Shown piece after piece: positions 24,778 through 35,280 of a stretch of DNA of 64,000 nucleotides. Positions within the stretch are counted from its first letter, which is position 1, and every line of letters starts with the position of its first letter. Origin of the DNA: Circinella umbellata (lineage: Eukaryota; Mucoromycota; Mucoromycetes; Mucorales; Lichtheimiaceae); contig JAIWNF010000034.1 of assembly GCA_025093555.1 (NCBI GenBank), forward strand, positions 62,001 to 126,000, read 5' to 3'. The position numbers and the translations under genes are program-made. The notes below the pieces were generated by a model. The model made no database searches. It saw only the letters and a program-made list of their open reading frames with translations, and was not told the origin of the DNA.

Positions 24778-25193
24778 AACATACTAGTGCCTTCTACCAT
24801 GACTCGTTGGTCGTCAAGGTCAATATCAAACTTTTTAATTTCTAATATAATATAAACAATCATAATATAAGTTTTTTTTTTTTTTAAAAAAAAAGACGAT
24901 CCCCGCCATGAATACTATTATTCATTTTTCTTCAAAATAATAGTAATATAATTAGAGAAAACATTTTATAGTAAGATATTTTACCAGGAAATTGCTTCAA
25001 GACTTTATCAATGTCATTAACACATGATTGACAGGTCATTTCGACGGCGAACTCCGTCTAACGTAAGTTTATATATTCAATGAGGGGGTGGGGAAACCCA
25101 TGGAAAGAGAAGTTTGATTAAACAAATATACATTGAATAAGGTAGTTATTATCACTTTACCTTGAATAGTTTCTTTGGTGTAGGTGAAGGCAT
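24027..25193 (-). CDS. CCS1: CCS1, copper chaperone for Cu/Zn superoxide dismutase
   Basis: Delivers copper to SOD1 and forms its disulfide. Exons on the minus strand: 25193-25161, 25057-24985, 24841-24785 and 24685-24027; 822 nt, 273 residues. Domain 1 has the Atx1-like metal site MTCQSC. Domain 2 is SOD-like, with GEHGVHIHELGD, DHFNP and HVGDLGNV keeping the His/Asp pattern. At the position of the fourth SOD1 copper ligand it reads MVISQNKDDLG instead of VHE, and the active-site Arg is missing (GNSGPGVLCGIIAR). That is the usual state of CCS, which is not a dismutase. Domain 3 has the CxC of CACSG near the C-terminus. Convergent with VAC14, about 285 bp apart. Confidence 0.92.
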
Positions 25194-28023
25194 AATTGAT
25201 AATTGAAAATGAAAAAATGAAAAGAAAACCCTTGATTCTTCTTTTTTTTTTTTTTTTGTTCTTTTCTTTTGTGCGCGTTTTGCTTACAAATACGTTGGAG
25301 GACGCTGGTCTATTGGGTGGGACAAATCTCGTTAGAAGTTTCGCGAGAAAAAATAAATAAATGCCGCCATCTTTTTTTCTTTTTTAGGCCCATAACAAAA
25401 AAAAGTGATGAGGGGAGTCTTAATTAAACCAAAGGAATTATGCATTACAGCGTTAGAAGTTAAATTTTACTATTCAAAATGAATATGAGCCATGTTTTTT
25501 TTTAAAAAGTGAGTCATAATATGAATAAAGCCAAAACTGGTTTCATTCATCGAAAATGAGCTATACAATTTGAAGTTGGCCTATGCCAAATGAATCAGCT
25601 ATCCATTAACAAAATGAATATGCTCCAAATGGAACATGATATATATGTTATTTATACATTTACCTATATATCCAACAATACTACTAGTACATTTCTATAT
25701 TTCTTTTTTCCCTTGCCAAACAACAATTCCAAAATGTCAGCGAATGCTAATCCAAGCTTGACAGTCTTTGCGAAAAATGTACTCTTTGATGCTCTTCTAA
25801 TGCGATGGCTTGAGTTGGCTTATTAAGTCTTACAGACGAGTCAGGATTCCTGTTGACGACATCTGTAGATTTTGACCAAGATTCCTTGATGGTGTTTAAA
25901 AAAGGAAGGCTATGGTGGAAGGTAAATAATCTCAAAGTCGTATCCTGTAACCCAATCGTTGACATCAACTGTTTGATGAATAGCAGTATAATATATGTCG
26001 ATCATTTAGAAATCTCAAGTTTCAAATATGGTAAAATAGTTCCCGATGTTATTGCAAAAAGAATCTTCCTGCTACGAACGTTGATTATTTCGAAGCTATT
26101 ATTATTAATCAAAATTTTTAATTTTTTGGATTACTTGACGACCTTGCAGAACTATGGGTTAAACAAGTCAATTTCGCCTTCTAAGGTTCAAATGGAATTC
26201 TTGGCTGCAGCAATTAAGGAGTAAACAAACAATGGATACTACAGCAGGTAACCTTGGTGACTTGTTCATATACCACTTTCTTCTGTTCTATGTAAGATAG
26301 ATATGAGTGTTGCTTTTTTGGACTATGCTATGTAGGACTTCAAGTACAGTGCCAGTAGTAGTTTACTCTACTTAATATTGGTGTGTTTTCCAGTGTAGCA
26401 TGGAGGAAAAACGGAATCAGAAAGATCTAGTCGTTTTTTACATATAGTATGGCTACCTGGCTTTGTGCGTGCGCCCGCATGTTGTCTCCCACTTGTTTCT
26501 TGTGGTCGCATTATGTCCGTGTATTCGCAGTTCTGAATGCTACGCTTCCTTCAAAATTGAGGAGCAACGGCGTCAGGAATACCTGACCACTACTTATGCT
26601 AGTGGCTACCTGGCCTTGTGCGTGCGCCCGCATGTTATCTCCCACTTATTGTGGTCGTAACATGTCCGTGTAGCATAGCTCCTGATTTTCCTAGTTGACT
26701 GATAGTGTGCTTTTAAGATAAGTATGAACTCTATTTATTTACATTATGTAGAGCATTGTGTGTGTAGCGTATTAGACAACCCAATCTTTTTAATATTTGC
26801 GTGTATATATGCAGTAGGCTAATAACGGTTATTAATGAACTATTGTTTTGCAATTTAAATAAAGTGCAATTTCTAGTTTATTTAGTTATTTAAGATTGTT
26901 GAAAGTAATGAATTATGTATTGTATGGTTTTAGCAGCTATTGGTATTTGTGAAAATTCTTGTTTTTCAGTTGGTTTGACTTGGGAACTATAAGAGTCAAT
27001 TGATGCAAATGGAAAATAGTAAAAAATCACTGTATATCAGATTATCAAGTGTTTGTAATGCTTTTTTATGGTTTTTAGTGAGTATTATGTGTACATGTAA
27101 TATTATCACAAACTTGGTCTAGGAAGTTAATTCATATCTAATTCTGTAAGCCAGATAATTAATAATCCTCCCAATTCGCTCATTCATTCCACCCTTGAAA
27201 GAAGAAAGAAAAAAAAAGAAGAGAGAAGGTTCTTTATAACAAAAAACAAAATAATAACCGTAAAAAAGATGCGGAGTATGCGTAGGGAAGCATATGTACC
27301 ACAGATTCACTTACACTTTTATTTTTATTGTATATACAGGCTGTATTATATTAAAATATCAAGGATTTGTTTCTAATGTATAAATGCTAATAGCTTTCTA
27401 CAGTTGGCATTTTCTGTAAAATGCATTAATGGCATAGTGCTGACTGGCTGAACAACTTACCATATTCAGAGAACCCACTGTTATTACTGTAGAAATAAAC
27501 TGAAGATTGTAACTATTATGATATATATTTATATATAAAGAAAAAATGAATTACTTTATATTCTATTGCTTTATATTCTTTACTATTTGATGTAATCTTT
27601 ATAATAATATATGGTATGGTGAAAGAGACTTGTAAATGATGGGATGATATGGCGCTGGCTATGTGACGAATACATTCTTGTTGAGATTGGGGAGTGATAG
27701 AGAATTCGTGGGATGCCACTAAATCCTGCTTCTTATAGCACTCTTCTGTACAAAAACACGGTTGTACAGTGGTCATATTTCAACCAAATCGCTTTCTCTC
27801 CCATTTCTACTGCTAAAACTTCTCTTTTTCTTTTTCTCAACACAAAAGAAAAGTAATTAATCATTTTTCAGCTCCTTGCCATAATATTCATGGTTAAGTA
27901 AAACTCAACACAAGAAAAAACGAATTCTATTCCTTTCCCTTATTGTTTCACGTCTCGTCTTATAGCGACTATATTTAAAAAAAAGTCAATGCTGGTGCAA
28001 AATCTCTGAATCTTTCCAAATTT
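25194..28023. other. Left part of the transposon-rich island; no intact gene
   Basis: Starts with the CCS1 promoter. At 25460-25640 short degenerate motifs around aatgaat/atgagc recur. A 123-codon open stretch at 25853-26224 and a 31-codon one at 25734-25828 resemble no family I know. Two ~75 bp GC-richer repeats lie at 26454 and 26603. A minus-strand open frame at 27516-27776 begins MTTVQPCFCTEECYKKQD and could be an exon; nothing confirms it. The base composition is less poly-A/T-rich than the housekeeping blocks. Confidence 0.5.
26454..26676 (+). repeat. Pair of ~75 bp GC-rich direct repeats
   Basis: gctacctggctttgtgcgtg continuing through cgcccgcatgttgtctccca at about 26452, and its near-identical partner at about 26601, each followed by tgtccgtgta. 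The intervening segment is ~75 bp. Both copies stay open in a frame that gives CVRPHV twice, but no protein family is recognised. Confidence 0.75.
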
Positions 28024-29035
28024 ATGAAAGACAATAGGAACATTTTTAACGGTATTGACGTTGCGCAAGACATAACAATTGATATTGTCAAACGGCATGT
28101 GATCCGTGAGTTTACTAGTGCATTGAAAGACACTCAAATCAAGGTATTCACTTCTAGCATAATTAATATAATAAAACCAGACACTGGCTATTTAATTCGA
28201 GAAATCTGATCATTTACTATTTCTTTACAGGGGATAACAAATAAAGAATGTATCAATTGGGAGCAAATCACAAGTAATAATATTAAAGAAGTAAGTATAG
28301 AAGCTCTGTAACTTCTAATATGCTCATATACTCATATCCAACACTTTGCTAATAATTGAAAACTATTTATCTCATAGAAAGTGTCCGCTCAACGTATTAC
28401 TTCGAAAGGAAAACAGCTCCATGCAGATTTACACGAACAAGAGAGCGATCAATTCGGGTGGAGATTAAAAAAGCTCTTCTTTGCCACCGTGCTCCAACAG
28501 ATCTGAACATAAGTGATGAATCCCCTGCCAGTAGCAGTCGCAACACAACCCATCAAGAATCAGCATATAAAAATGGTACCAATCATGTTTTTAATGAAAA
28601 CAGACAACCCCAAGGAAGTAACAGCAGTGTGACCCAACCCAGTTTCAATATCACTACAAATACCAACTGGAATAGTGACAGTGTATCCTCAGGTCGTAGC
28701 AACAGTGACAATATCGGCCAGAGTGCAAACGAGATCTCAAGTCCAAGCCTTTTATTAGAATGGTTGCGAAAGTATAATTCTCTTGGTTCAGAAATCAAAA
28801 AGATTGAATGTTTGATTGACCATTTGTATGTTCATGTTGTTTTGTGAGACAATATTGATATTGGATTTATTATTGGGAGTACTATTTCGATGATTTGATA
28901 TTGCTATAGCGGTGATGGCAGGTTGTTGGATCCTTCAAGTAAACGGTTCTCATCATGGAATAAGGCTCTTATTCAAGACTCAATCCGATCTCTCAAGTTC
29001 CATACGCTCTTACGGTCTTGGAATCACGTATTATA
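28024..29035 (+). pseudogene. Unrecognised multi-exon coding region in the transposon island
   Basis: A continuous frame can be built from exons 28024-28143, 28231-28290, about 28379-28457, 28515-28825 and about 28912-29035. The introns have good GTATTC/GTAAGT/GTATGT donors and CAG/TAG acceptors. The first product segment starts MKDNRNIFNGIDVAQD. A middle Asn/Ser/Thr-rich low-complexity part follows, then LLLEWLRKYNSLGSEIKKIE (helical), ending near LLRSWNHVL. I do not recognise the family. A different frame is open from about 28955 to 29178 (VPYALTVLESRIIAYTHHWD) and can be spliced on to ILLWRSSKMER at about 29226. The region may therefore be two overlapping broken copies, or one gene with mis-assigned introns. 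Function unknown. Confidence 0.35.
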
Positions 29036-30041
29036 GCTTACACACACCATTGGGATGATTTGGATGCTCTTAAAAAGCCGCGACAGTTGTTATTTTCATA
29101 TGATCACGTTCCAGACGGGGTTGAATATATACGAACTGGCGTCCATCACATGTATGTTATGGGGAAGTTTTGAAGTGTATGTCATTGGGACGTTTTGAAT
29201 GTACTGATTGATGGACGTATTATAGGATATTATTGTGGCGTTCGAGCAAAATGGAAAGAACCAATCAAGAATGTTGGTGGCGCCAATTCTTATACACACC
29301 ATTATTTGATCACGCGTTTTTCATCGATGTCAGAATATGATATTAAACGGTAAATAGAAAACATTTTTTATCCTTTCTTTCTCTATTTTGGGAGATGAAA
29401 GTATGCTCATTTTGTTTAGTTCTAAGTGCGCTTCAACTATAGTGGAAGTGTTTAATAAACTTGTATCGGCTGACATCACAAAGCACCCAGTTCATCGAAC
29501 GGATTTTTCATCAAGGCAAACCGACATTGGTAAAGATACTTTACCTGGCGAGGATAAATCGGAACAAACTGGAAGTACTGAGGTGGGTGCAACCTTGGAG
29601 AAAAATAAAAAACTTCGAAAAATGGGCTGCTGTGTCACCAAGAGTCGTCTCCCCCATCCGATGTTAAACCATCATTTCGACACAATAACAACTATGTGGT
29701 ATGGCCGACACTTATCTGTTCATGGCACCAAGGAAGTCAATGACAAGTTCATTCATTATCAAGCAGCAGAATGTTCCGTTCCTTTGTTCCTGGAAAAATA
29801 CCCCTAATTAGCCAAGCTGTTTAAAGTAGTCCTGTCTTTAAAGGTTGGTATGTATAACTTTTCTGGTTACATTATACTTTAACATACATATCATAAAGAT
29901 TATATAATATTTATATATATTTTTACTTTTAAATTTTAAATTCTACATATAATTATATAAAATAGATTAGTTATTCTAAAATTAAATATTAAAAAACATG
30001 ACAGCTATTTATTTTTAAATTTTAGTATATATACGTAATTT
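29036..30041. other. Debris between the unknown gene and the Merlin transposase
   Basis: Open stretches at 29050-29330 and 29388-29807 (…MWYGRHLSVHGTKEVNDKF…) look protein-like, not random, but carry no family I know. They may be downstream exons of the 28.0 kb region. From 29830 on the sequence is very AT-rich and non-coding. Confidence 0.4.
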
Positions 30042-32377
30042 TTAAGATTCATATTTCATTTCAACATCTTCATCAATAATATTATTATGTTTATTATAAT
30101 CCTTATTATGTTTTAATATATATACATGTTCATATTTTTTACCAGAATCTAACTTTATTATTATATATGTAATATTATCTTTTCTTACTTTAAAATTAAC
30201 ATCTACAATAAAGTTGTACTTATTTTGATTAAATAGCTTAGTTGGGACAAAACTTCTTTTGATATCATATCCTTTAAAAAACTTTGATACAAAAATGGAT
30301 TTTCTTCCATTTTTATTATGTATAATATATTTCTTCTTATTATTAGATATTATATTTAGTTTTTTTATAATTTATATGCAGTACTAGACAATATTTATAA
30401 TAATTATTGGAGTAAAATCTAATTTATTAAATAAAGAATTCTTATTTTATTACCCTATATTTTTTGGACATATTATTATTTTCTATCTTAATTACTTCTA
30501 ATAGTTTATTCCAAATATAAAAATTATAATACTTTTTTCTCCATTGACATTCTAGTAAATGATTATATAAAAACTTTCTTGTTCTATATTGTGGCTTAAT
30601 ACTGAGTTTATAGCCATTCCAAGTACCTTCAATTGTATTTGTACATGCTTTTGAAATAGGATCTTTAAAATATTTTTTATGATTTACAGTTTCATGTTGA
30701 TAACCATTTTCTTTAAGCTTAATATATCCTTTCCAACAATCAGTTATTATTTTGGTATTAGGCCTAACATACTTTTTAATATTTTTTAATAATTTTTCTT
30801 CATCACGTTTTTCTATTGGTATTGTAAATACTTTTTTTTGTATTTCTTTCTACCCCACCTAATACCCATACACCATTAGCTTTATATTTTCCTTTGTTAT
30901 ATTTTATTTTATTAAATAAAGATTTATCAATTTCAACTTCTTTATCTTCTCCTCCAAGTATATCATTTTTTAGATTCTTAATGTATCATTTACTATCAAC
31001 TTTCTAAACATGTTATAATAATAGCTAATAGTAACGATTGTTACCTTTAATGAAACAGCAACACTATTTTGAGGTGATTTTTTTAGAAATCCATATAGAA
31101 TATGTAAAATTTTATGAGTTGGTAAATTTGATTTATAAAATATATGGTGCATTCTGTCTTAAACTGTCAAAATTATTTGAATCCCGACATAAAAACTTGA
31201 TACCTATAAAATATTCTTGACACAAAATAATCAACTTTTTGGCACATGGAATGTGTTTATTTTTGTATTCTAAGTCTATTGCACGTTTTGTTTTTGAAAA
31301 AAAAACATATTTTTCATCAAGTTCATAGCTTTCAAAGTTTTGTCGTAATGTGAAAATTTACTAAGTGCTGCCAAGATTTCGATATAGGAATTATGAGGGA
31401 GATGAGAAGGAAAAGCAGTGTGTAACAGTAAACAGCTGACGGGTAATACATTATCCGATAATACTTTTTTGCCAGTTAATAAATAGATATACTGCATCCA
31501 CTTAGAATCATTCACTTAAATACTATTTCTATCAAGAATACAATAAGATACTATTATTCATTATGACCAGTTAATCTAAATAAAAAGGTACTTGATAGAA
31601 AAAAGATGATCATATACTGACAACGATTATAAATACGTAGTTTTAGGACCTTTGATCTATTTTTATGAATAATCAGATAAAAGAGTTGTTATTTTATTTT
31701 AAAATTGAAGATTCTCCACTTTTTTATTTATAATAGGTTTACATCTTTCATCTTAATTAATTTGTATCTATAATAGCCATTGGCCTCTTAAGTACTGCTT
31801 ATATAATTTACTTATTATATATGTGATTAACTTGCTTGCTTTCTTCTTTTCTTTTTTTTACATATATCTTTTTATTATTTATACTTTAATAATTTTTTTT
31901 TAGTTTTATTATACATTATGTATAGATATTTATTATCTTTTTAGGTCCCTGAAATTTTTTAATAAAACAATAAAACTAATCCAAGGTTTTTTGGGCATTA
32001 TTATATGCTCAATAGTCAATATAGTACTTGATACTTTTAACCATGGCTTTGATATTATCAAATTTTGAATATTGACGCTTTAAGACAGAATGCACCATGG
32101 TATTTTTAAATATTGAAACTGATCGTCTACATTGATAATTTAAACATTTATAATATTTTAACTTTTTATAATATGCCATCTTATTATTACAATGTTCACA
32201 TTTCTCTATTTTCTGTAATATATTGATATTAAATAAATAATCTATTGCTTTATTTTCATCAACAAAGTATTGATATAAATCTTCAAAAGATGTTAATAAT
32301 ATATTATAATATTTTCTTTTCATATATACTTTTTCTTGAAAATAATTTGGTTCCTTTTTATTATTACATTTTTGCAT
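30042..32377 (-). mobile_element. Merlin / IS1595-type (ISXO2-like) transposase, interrupted and frameshifted
   Basis: Start ATG at 32377. The first ~93 codons carry a zinc ribbon, CEHC...YYKC-LNYQ-C. The frame is then broken by a 953 bp insertion (31145-32097). The right-hand continuation, at 31144 and leftwards, reads IFYKSNLPTHKILHILYGFL, as expected for the helix-turn-helix part of IS1595-family transposases. Catalytic DDE motifs follow: EVEIDKSLF (near 30930), WVLGGVER, ITDCWKGY (near 30738), VNH, and TNTIEGTWNGYK (near 30630). About 110 extra residues end at a TAA at 30042-30044. At least two frameshifts are present, one in an A8 run near 30832-30839 and one near 30980. The ISXO2/DDE_Tnp_IS1595 fold is the hallmark of eukaryotic Merlin elements. 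A dead copy. Confidence 0.82.
31145..32097. mobile_element. TA-flanked terminal-inverted-repeat element, left copy (953 bp)
   Basis: Its ends read TGGTGCATTCTGTCTTAAA at both termini (inverted), sitting inside the Merlin zinc-ribbon ORF. Outside the ends are TA (31143-31144) and its counterpart (CA on the coding strand; TA in the sister copy). Removing the element plus one TA restores the transposase frame across the site (AAT ACT ATA TTT TAT = NTIFY). TA duplication suggests a Tc1/mariner-type or other TA-targeting transposase. No transposase is encoded; a 79-codon minus ORF (31276-31515) is unrecognised. Confidence 0.8.
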
Positions 32378-32385
32378 ACTTATCT

Positions 32386-32897
32386 ATAATTTAACCACTT
32401 TTCTCCACGCTTTATATATGCGTCATGTAACGTTAATATTCATATTTTCTTTTGCTTGTTCAGAGATCTATCATCAAGACTCAAGCAATGCATGATGTCT
32501 TAGTCAAGACAAAGTTTGGATTATTTTTGGATAGTGGCGATATTGGATCAAGATCACCCGTACATGTAGCTGATAAAGAGGATAGTTTCGAATTGGGCGA
32601 TGAGACTATGGCAGAAGCTTTGACTGACTTTAGAGAAAGTTACATTGGTGAACCCTTGGCAAATCAAGAAGAGCTCAAATCCATGCATTCAACAAAACTC
32701 ACTCTGGATGATTTATCAACACTTCTCGACCAATACACATATGAATATTAGGATCCTAAAGAACATATTTGTCATATAGCTTTTTTTTAAAAATATAAAT
32801 AGATATAAACATTACCAAGGGTTAAATTATAGTTTACCAGACAGGTTTTAAACGCAGATAATATATTACTTACTTTTGATACCAAAATTAAATTTTA
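32386..32897. other. Centre of the inverted duplication
   Basis: Single-copy spacer between the two inverted arms. The 13-mer ggttaaattatag occurs inverted at 32384-32396 (as ctataatttaacc) and at 32820-32832. It may mark the outer 5' end of the Merlin element in both arms; the left arm would then lack about 65 bp present in the right. Confidence 0.6.
32461..32751 (+). CDS. Exon-like ORF trapped between inverted transposon arms
   Basis: Open from a strong acceptor (ttttgcttgttcag, ending 32460) to TAG at 32749-32751, about 96 codons: RSIIKTQAMHDVLVKTKFG..., acidic and Leu-rich, ending LLDQYTYEY. The composition is normal for a protein, and the AT content is lower than in the transposon arms on either side. 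It looks like the last exon of a host or island gene whose upstream exons are now separated by transposons, possibly the 28-29.8 kb region. An in-frame ATG at 32488 could also start a small ORF. Family unrecognised. Confidence 0.4.
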   Translation, partial: QRSIIKTQAMHDVLVKTKFGLFLDSGDIGSRSPVHVADKEDSFELGDETMAEALTDFRESYIGEPLANQEELKSMHSTKLTLDDLSTLLDQYTYEY

Positions 32898-34135
32898 AGA
32901 TAAGTATGCAAAAATGTAATAATAAAAAAGAACTAAATTATTTTCAAGAAAGAGTATATATAAAAAGAAAATATTATAATATATTATTAACATCTTTTGA
33001 AGATTTATATCAATACTTTGTTGATGAAAATAAAGCAATAGATTATTTATTTAATATCAATATATTACAGAAAATAGAGAAATGTGAACATTGTAATAAT
33101 AAGATGGCATATTATAAAAAGTTAAAATATTATAAATGTTTAAATTATCAATGTAGACGATCAGTTTCAATATTTAAAAATACTATGGTGCATTCTGTCT
33201 TAAAGCGTCAATATTCAAAATTTGATAATATCAAAGCCATGGTTAAAGGTATCAAGTACTATATTGACTATTGAGCATATAATAATGCCCAAAAAACCTT
33301 GGATTAGTATTATTGTTTTATTAAAAAATTTCAGGGACCTAAAAAGATAATAAATATCTATATATAATGTATAATAAAACTAAAAAAAAATTATTAAATT
33401 ATAAATAATAAAAAGATATATGTAAAAAAAAAGAAAGAAGAAAGCAAGCAAGTTAATCACATATATAATAAGTAAATTATATAAGCAGTACTTAAGAGGC
33501 CAATGGCTATTATAGATACAAATTAATTAAGATGAAAGATGTAAACCTATTATAAATAAAAAAGTGGAGAATCTTCAATTTTAAAATAAAATAACAACTC
33601 TTTTATCTGATTATTCATAAAAATAGATCAAAGGTCCTAAAACTACGTATTTATAATCGTTGTCAGTATATGATCATCTTTTTTCTATCAAGTACCTTTT
33701 TATTTAGATTAACTGGTCATAATGAATAATAGTATCTTATTGTATTCTTGATAGAAATATTATTTAAGTGAATGATTCTAAGTGGATGCAGTATATCTAT
33801 TTATTAACTGGGCGAAAAATTATTATCGGATAATGTATTACCCGTCAGCTGTTTACTGTTACACACTGCTTTTCCTTCTCATCTCCCTCATAATCTCTAT
33901 ATCGAAATCTTGGCAGCACTTAGTAAATTTTCACATTACGACAAAACTTTGAAAGCTATGAACTTGATAAAAAATATGTTTTTCTCAAAAACAAAACGTG
34001 CAATAGACTTAGAATACAAAATAAACACATTCCATGTGCCAAAAAGTTGATTATTTTGTGTCAAGAATATTTTATAGGTATCAAGTTTTTATGTCGGATT
34101 CAAATAATTTTGACGGTTTGACAGAATGCACCGTA
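32820..34135 (+). mobile_element. Inverted partial copy: Merlin 5' end plus nested TA element
   Basis: An ATG at 32906 opens a 122-residue frame almost identical to the zinc-ribbon ORF on the other strand at 32377-32009 (a few substitutions, e.g. ELNYFQERVYIKR for EPNYFQEKVYMKR). The frame runs into the nested element at 33186, so the last ~30 residues are read from that element, as in the left copy. The copy continues to the far end of the nested element (34133) and stops there; none of the transposase's DDE half follows. The two arms (31145-32385 and 32898-34133) are near-identical inverted repeats of about 1.24 kb. Confidence 0.82.
33186..34133. mobile_element. TA-flanked terminal-inverted-repeat element, right copy (948 bp)
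   Basis: Begins TGGTGCATTCTGTC after ACTA and ends GACAGAATGCACCG before TATTAG, giving TA on both sides. It is the sister of 31145-32097, in inverted orientation. Internal sequence is matched along its whole length by the left copy, with scattered substitutions and small indels. Confidence 0.8.
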
Positions 34136-35280
34136 TTAGGATGTAAAAAAAAAGATAGTAAGTGAAGGAGGGAACATTATTTACATTCTCTTTTGTAAAT
34201 GCAATTACTTTTACTATGTACCCTATTGTTTACACTTAATATGTGTTTTCAAAAGAGTGTTCACTTGTATTAATATACAATTTAACTTCTTACTATTAGC
34301 TAATCATTTTGGCAGACTATATAATTTATACTATATATTGGTCAACCATGACTATTACTTTTTTTTAAAATCTATAGTCCATTCTCTTCATTAAAAAAAA
34401 GACATGTATTTCATGATTGTTATTTTTATTTTTTTTTATTTTTTTTGGTTTTTGCTTTAACTTTCACTGTCGTTGTTATCGTTCTTTTTAAAATTTTGAA
34501 ATCACTCTTGTGCTCATACATCAAGATAATTGATCTGTCTTCTGGATAATGTTGTAGGGTTTGTAAGAAGTTGCTTAGGGAGTAAGGCAGGTTCGGTTGT
34601 TGAAAGTAGAAAGGTACCTGCCAAACCCCCCCCCCCGAAATATTTGATTTACAGAAGGATGAAGACAGTTGATTATTCTTGATGTACATAGTCTGGCAAA
34701 GGATAAATGATAATTCCGTTAGTTTATACCAAACATCATCCAACCTTCCTTGTTTAATGTAGACATACTTTAAAGAAGCAACTTCAAGTTGACTATCCAC
34801 CCATTTTGGGTTATAATACTTGTTGTTGTCATCATCATCATTTGAGCCGTCACGATCGTATATTTTTGAAAAGGAAGCTGTTTAAGTATAAAAGGCTTCG
34901 CTTGATAACGCGGCAATATCGTGGCAAGATTTTTTGAGCAGTTTTAACTGTCGTATCCACATGATAAGTTTGTCGGCGAAGAGATTCAGACTACTACATA
35001 ATGAAAGATCGAATTCAACATTATTGACAAAGGCCACAATTAATGAACTTCAAAACACACACACATCTACCTGTATTCCAAATATTTGTATATTTTGTAA
35101 GATGATACCTTTTATTCTTGCAGAACCAAATCATGGATTGGTCATTTTGATTCCGCTGCAAGCTTAAGAGTATGTGCAGCGGAGGCTGTAAATTACCCAG
35201 GACTGTAACTTTACAGTTCAGTTTTTACAACGAGGTTGGATGTAACTTGGGCTGTAAAATCAAAACCATGGGATATCAGA
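34136..35280. other. Right flank of the palindrome; mostly non-coding
   Basis: AT-rich to ~34420. A minus-strand open frame at 34426-34878 (see its own entry) is followed by unassigned sequence. Near 35186-35260 ctgtaaa/ctgtaac and their complements ttacag recur several times, a possible small hairpin. Confidence 0.45.
34426..34878 (-). CDS. Unrecognised ORF or exon, ~150 codons
   Basis: Frame open from a TTAAACAG acceptor-like site (34879-34886) to TAA at 34426-34428, with its first Met at 34800. Acidic Asp/Asn run at the start (NDDDDNNKYYN), then a mixed globular-like part (VASLKYVYIKQGRLDDVWYK), and a Lys/Thr-rich end (KVKAKTKKNKKK). A C8 run codes for the GGG tract. No family recognised, and it may be a fragment. 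Confidence 0.3.
   Translation of the reverse strand, partial: ASFSKIYDRDGSNDDDDNNKYYNPKWVDSQLEVASLKYVYIKQGRLDDVWYKLTELSFILCQTMYIKNNQLSSSFCKSNISGGGVWQVPFYFQQPNLPYSLSNFLQTLQHYPEDRSIILMYEHKSDFKILKRTITTTVKVKAKTKKNKKK

Noticed and set aside
29843..30041. 3' terminal repeat and target duplication of the Merlin element
   Set aside because: ggttggtatgtataac is only weakly like the 5' candidate ggttaaattatag, and no matching 8-9 bp flanks were found, so element borders are not claimed.
30000..34140. Possible mitochondrial DNA insertion, suggested by extreme AT content
   Set aside because: Content is explained by DNA transposons; no mitochondrial rRNA, tRNA or respiratory gene sequence was seen.
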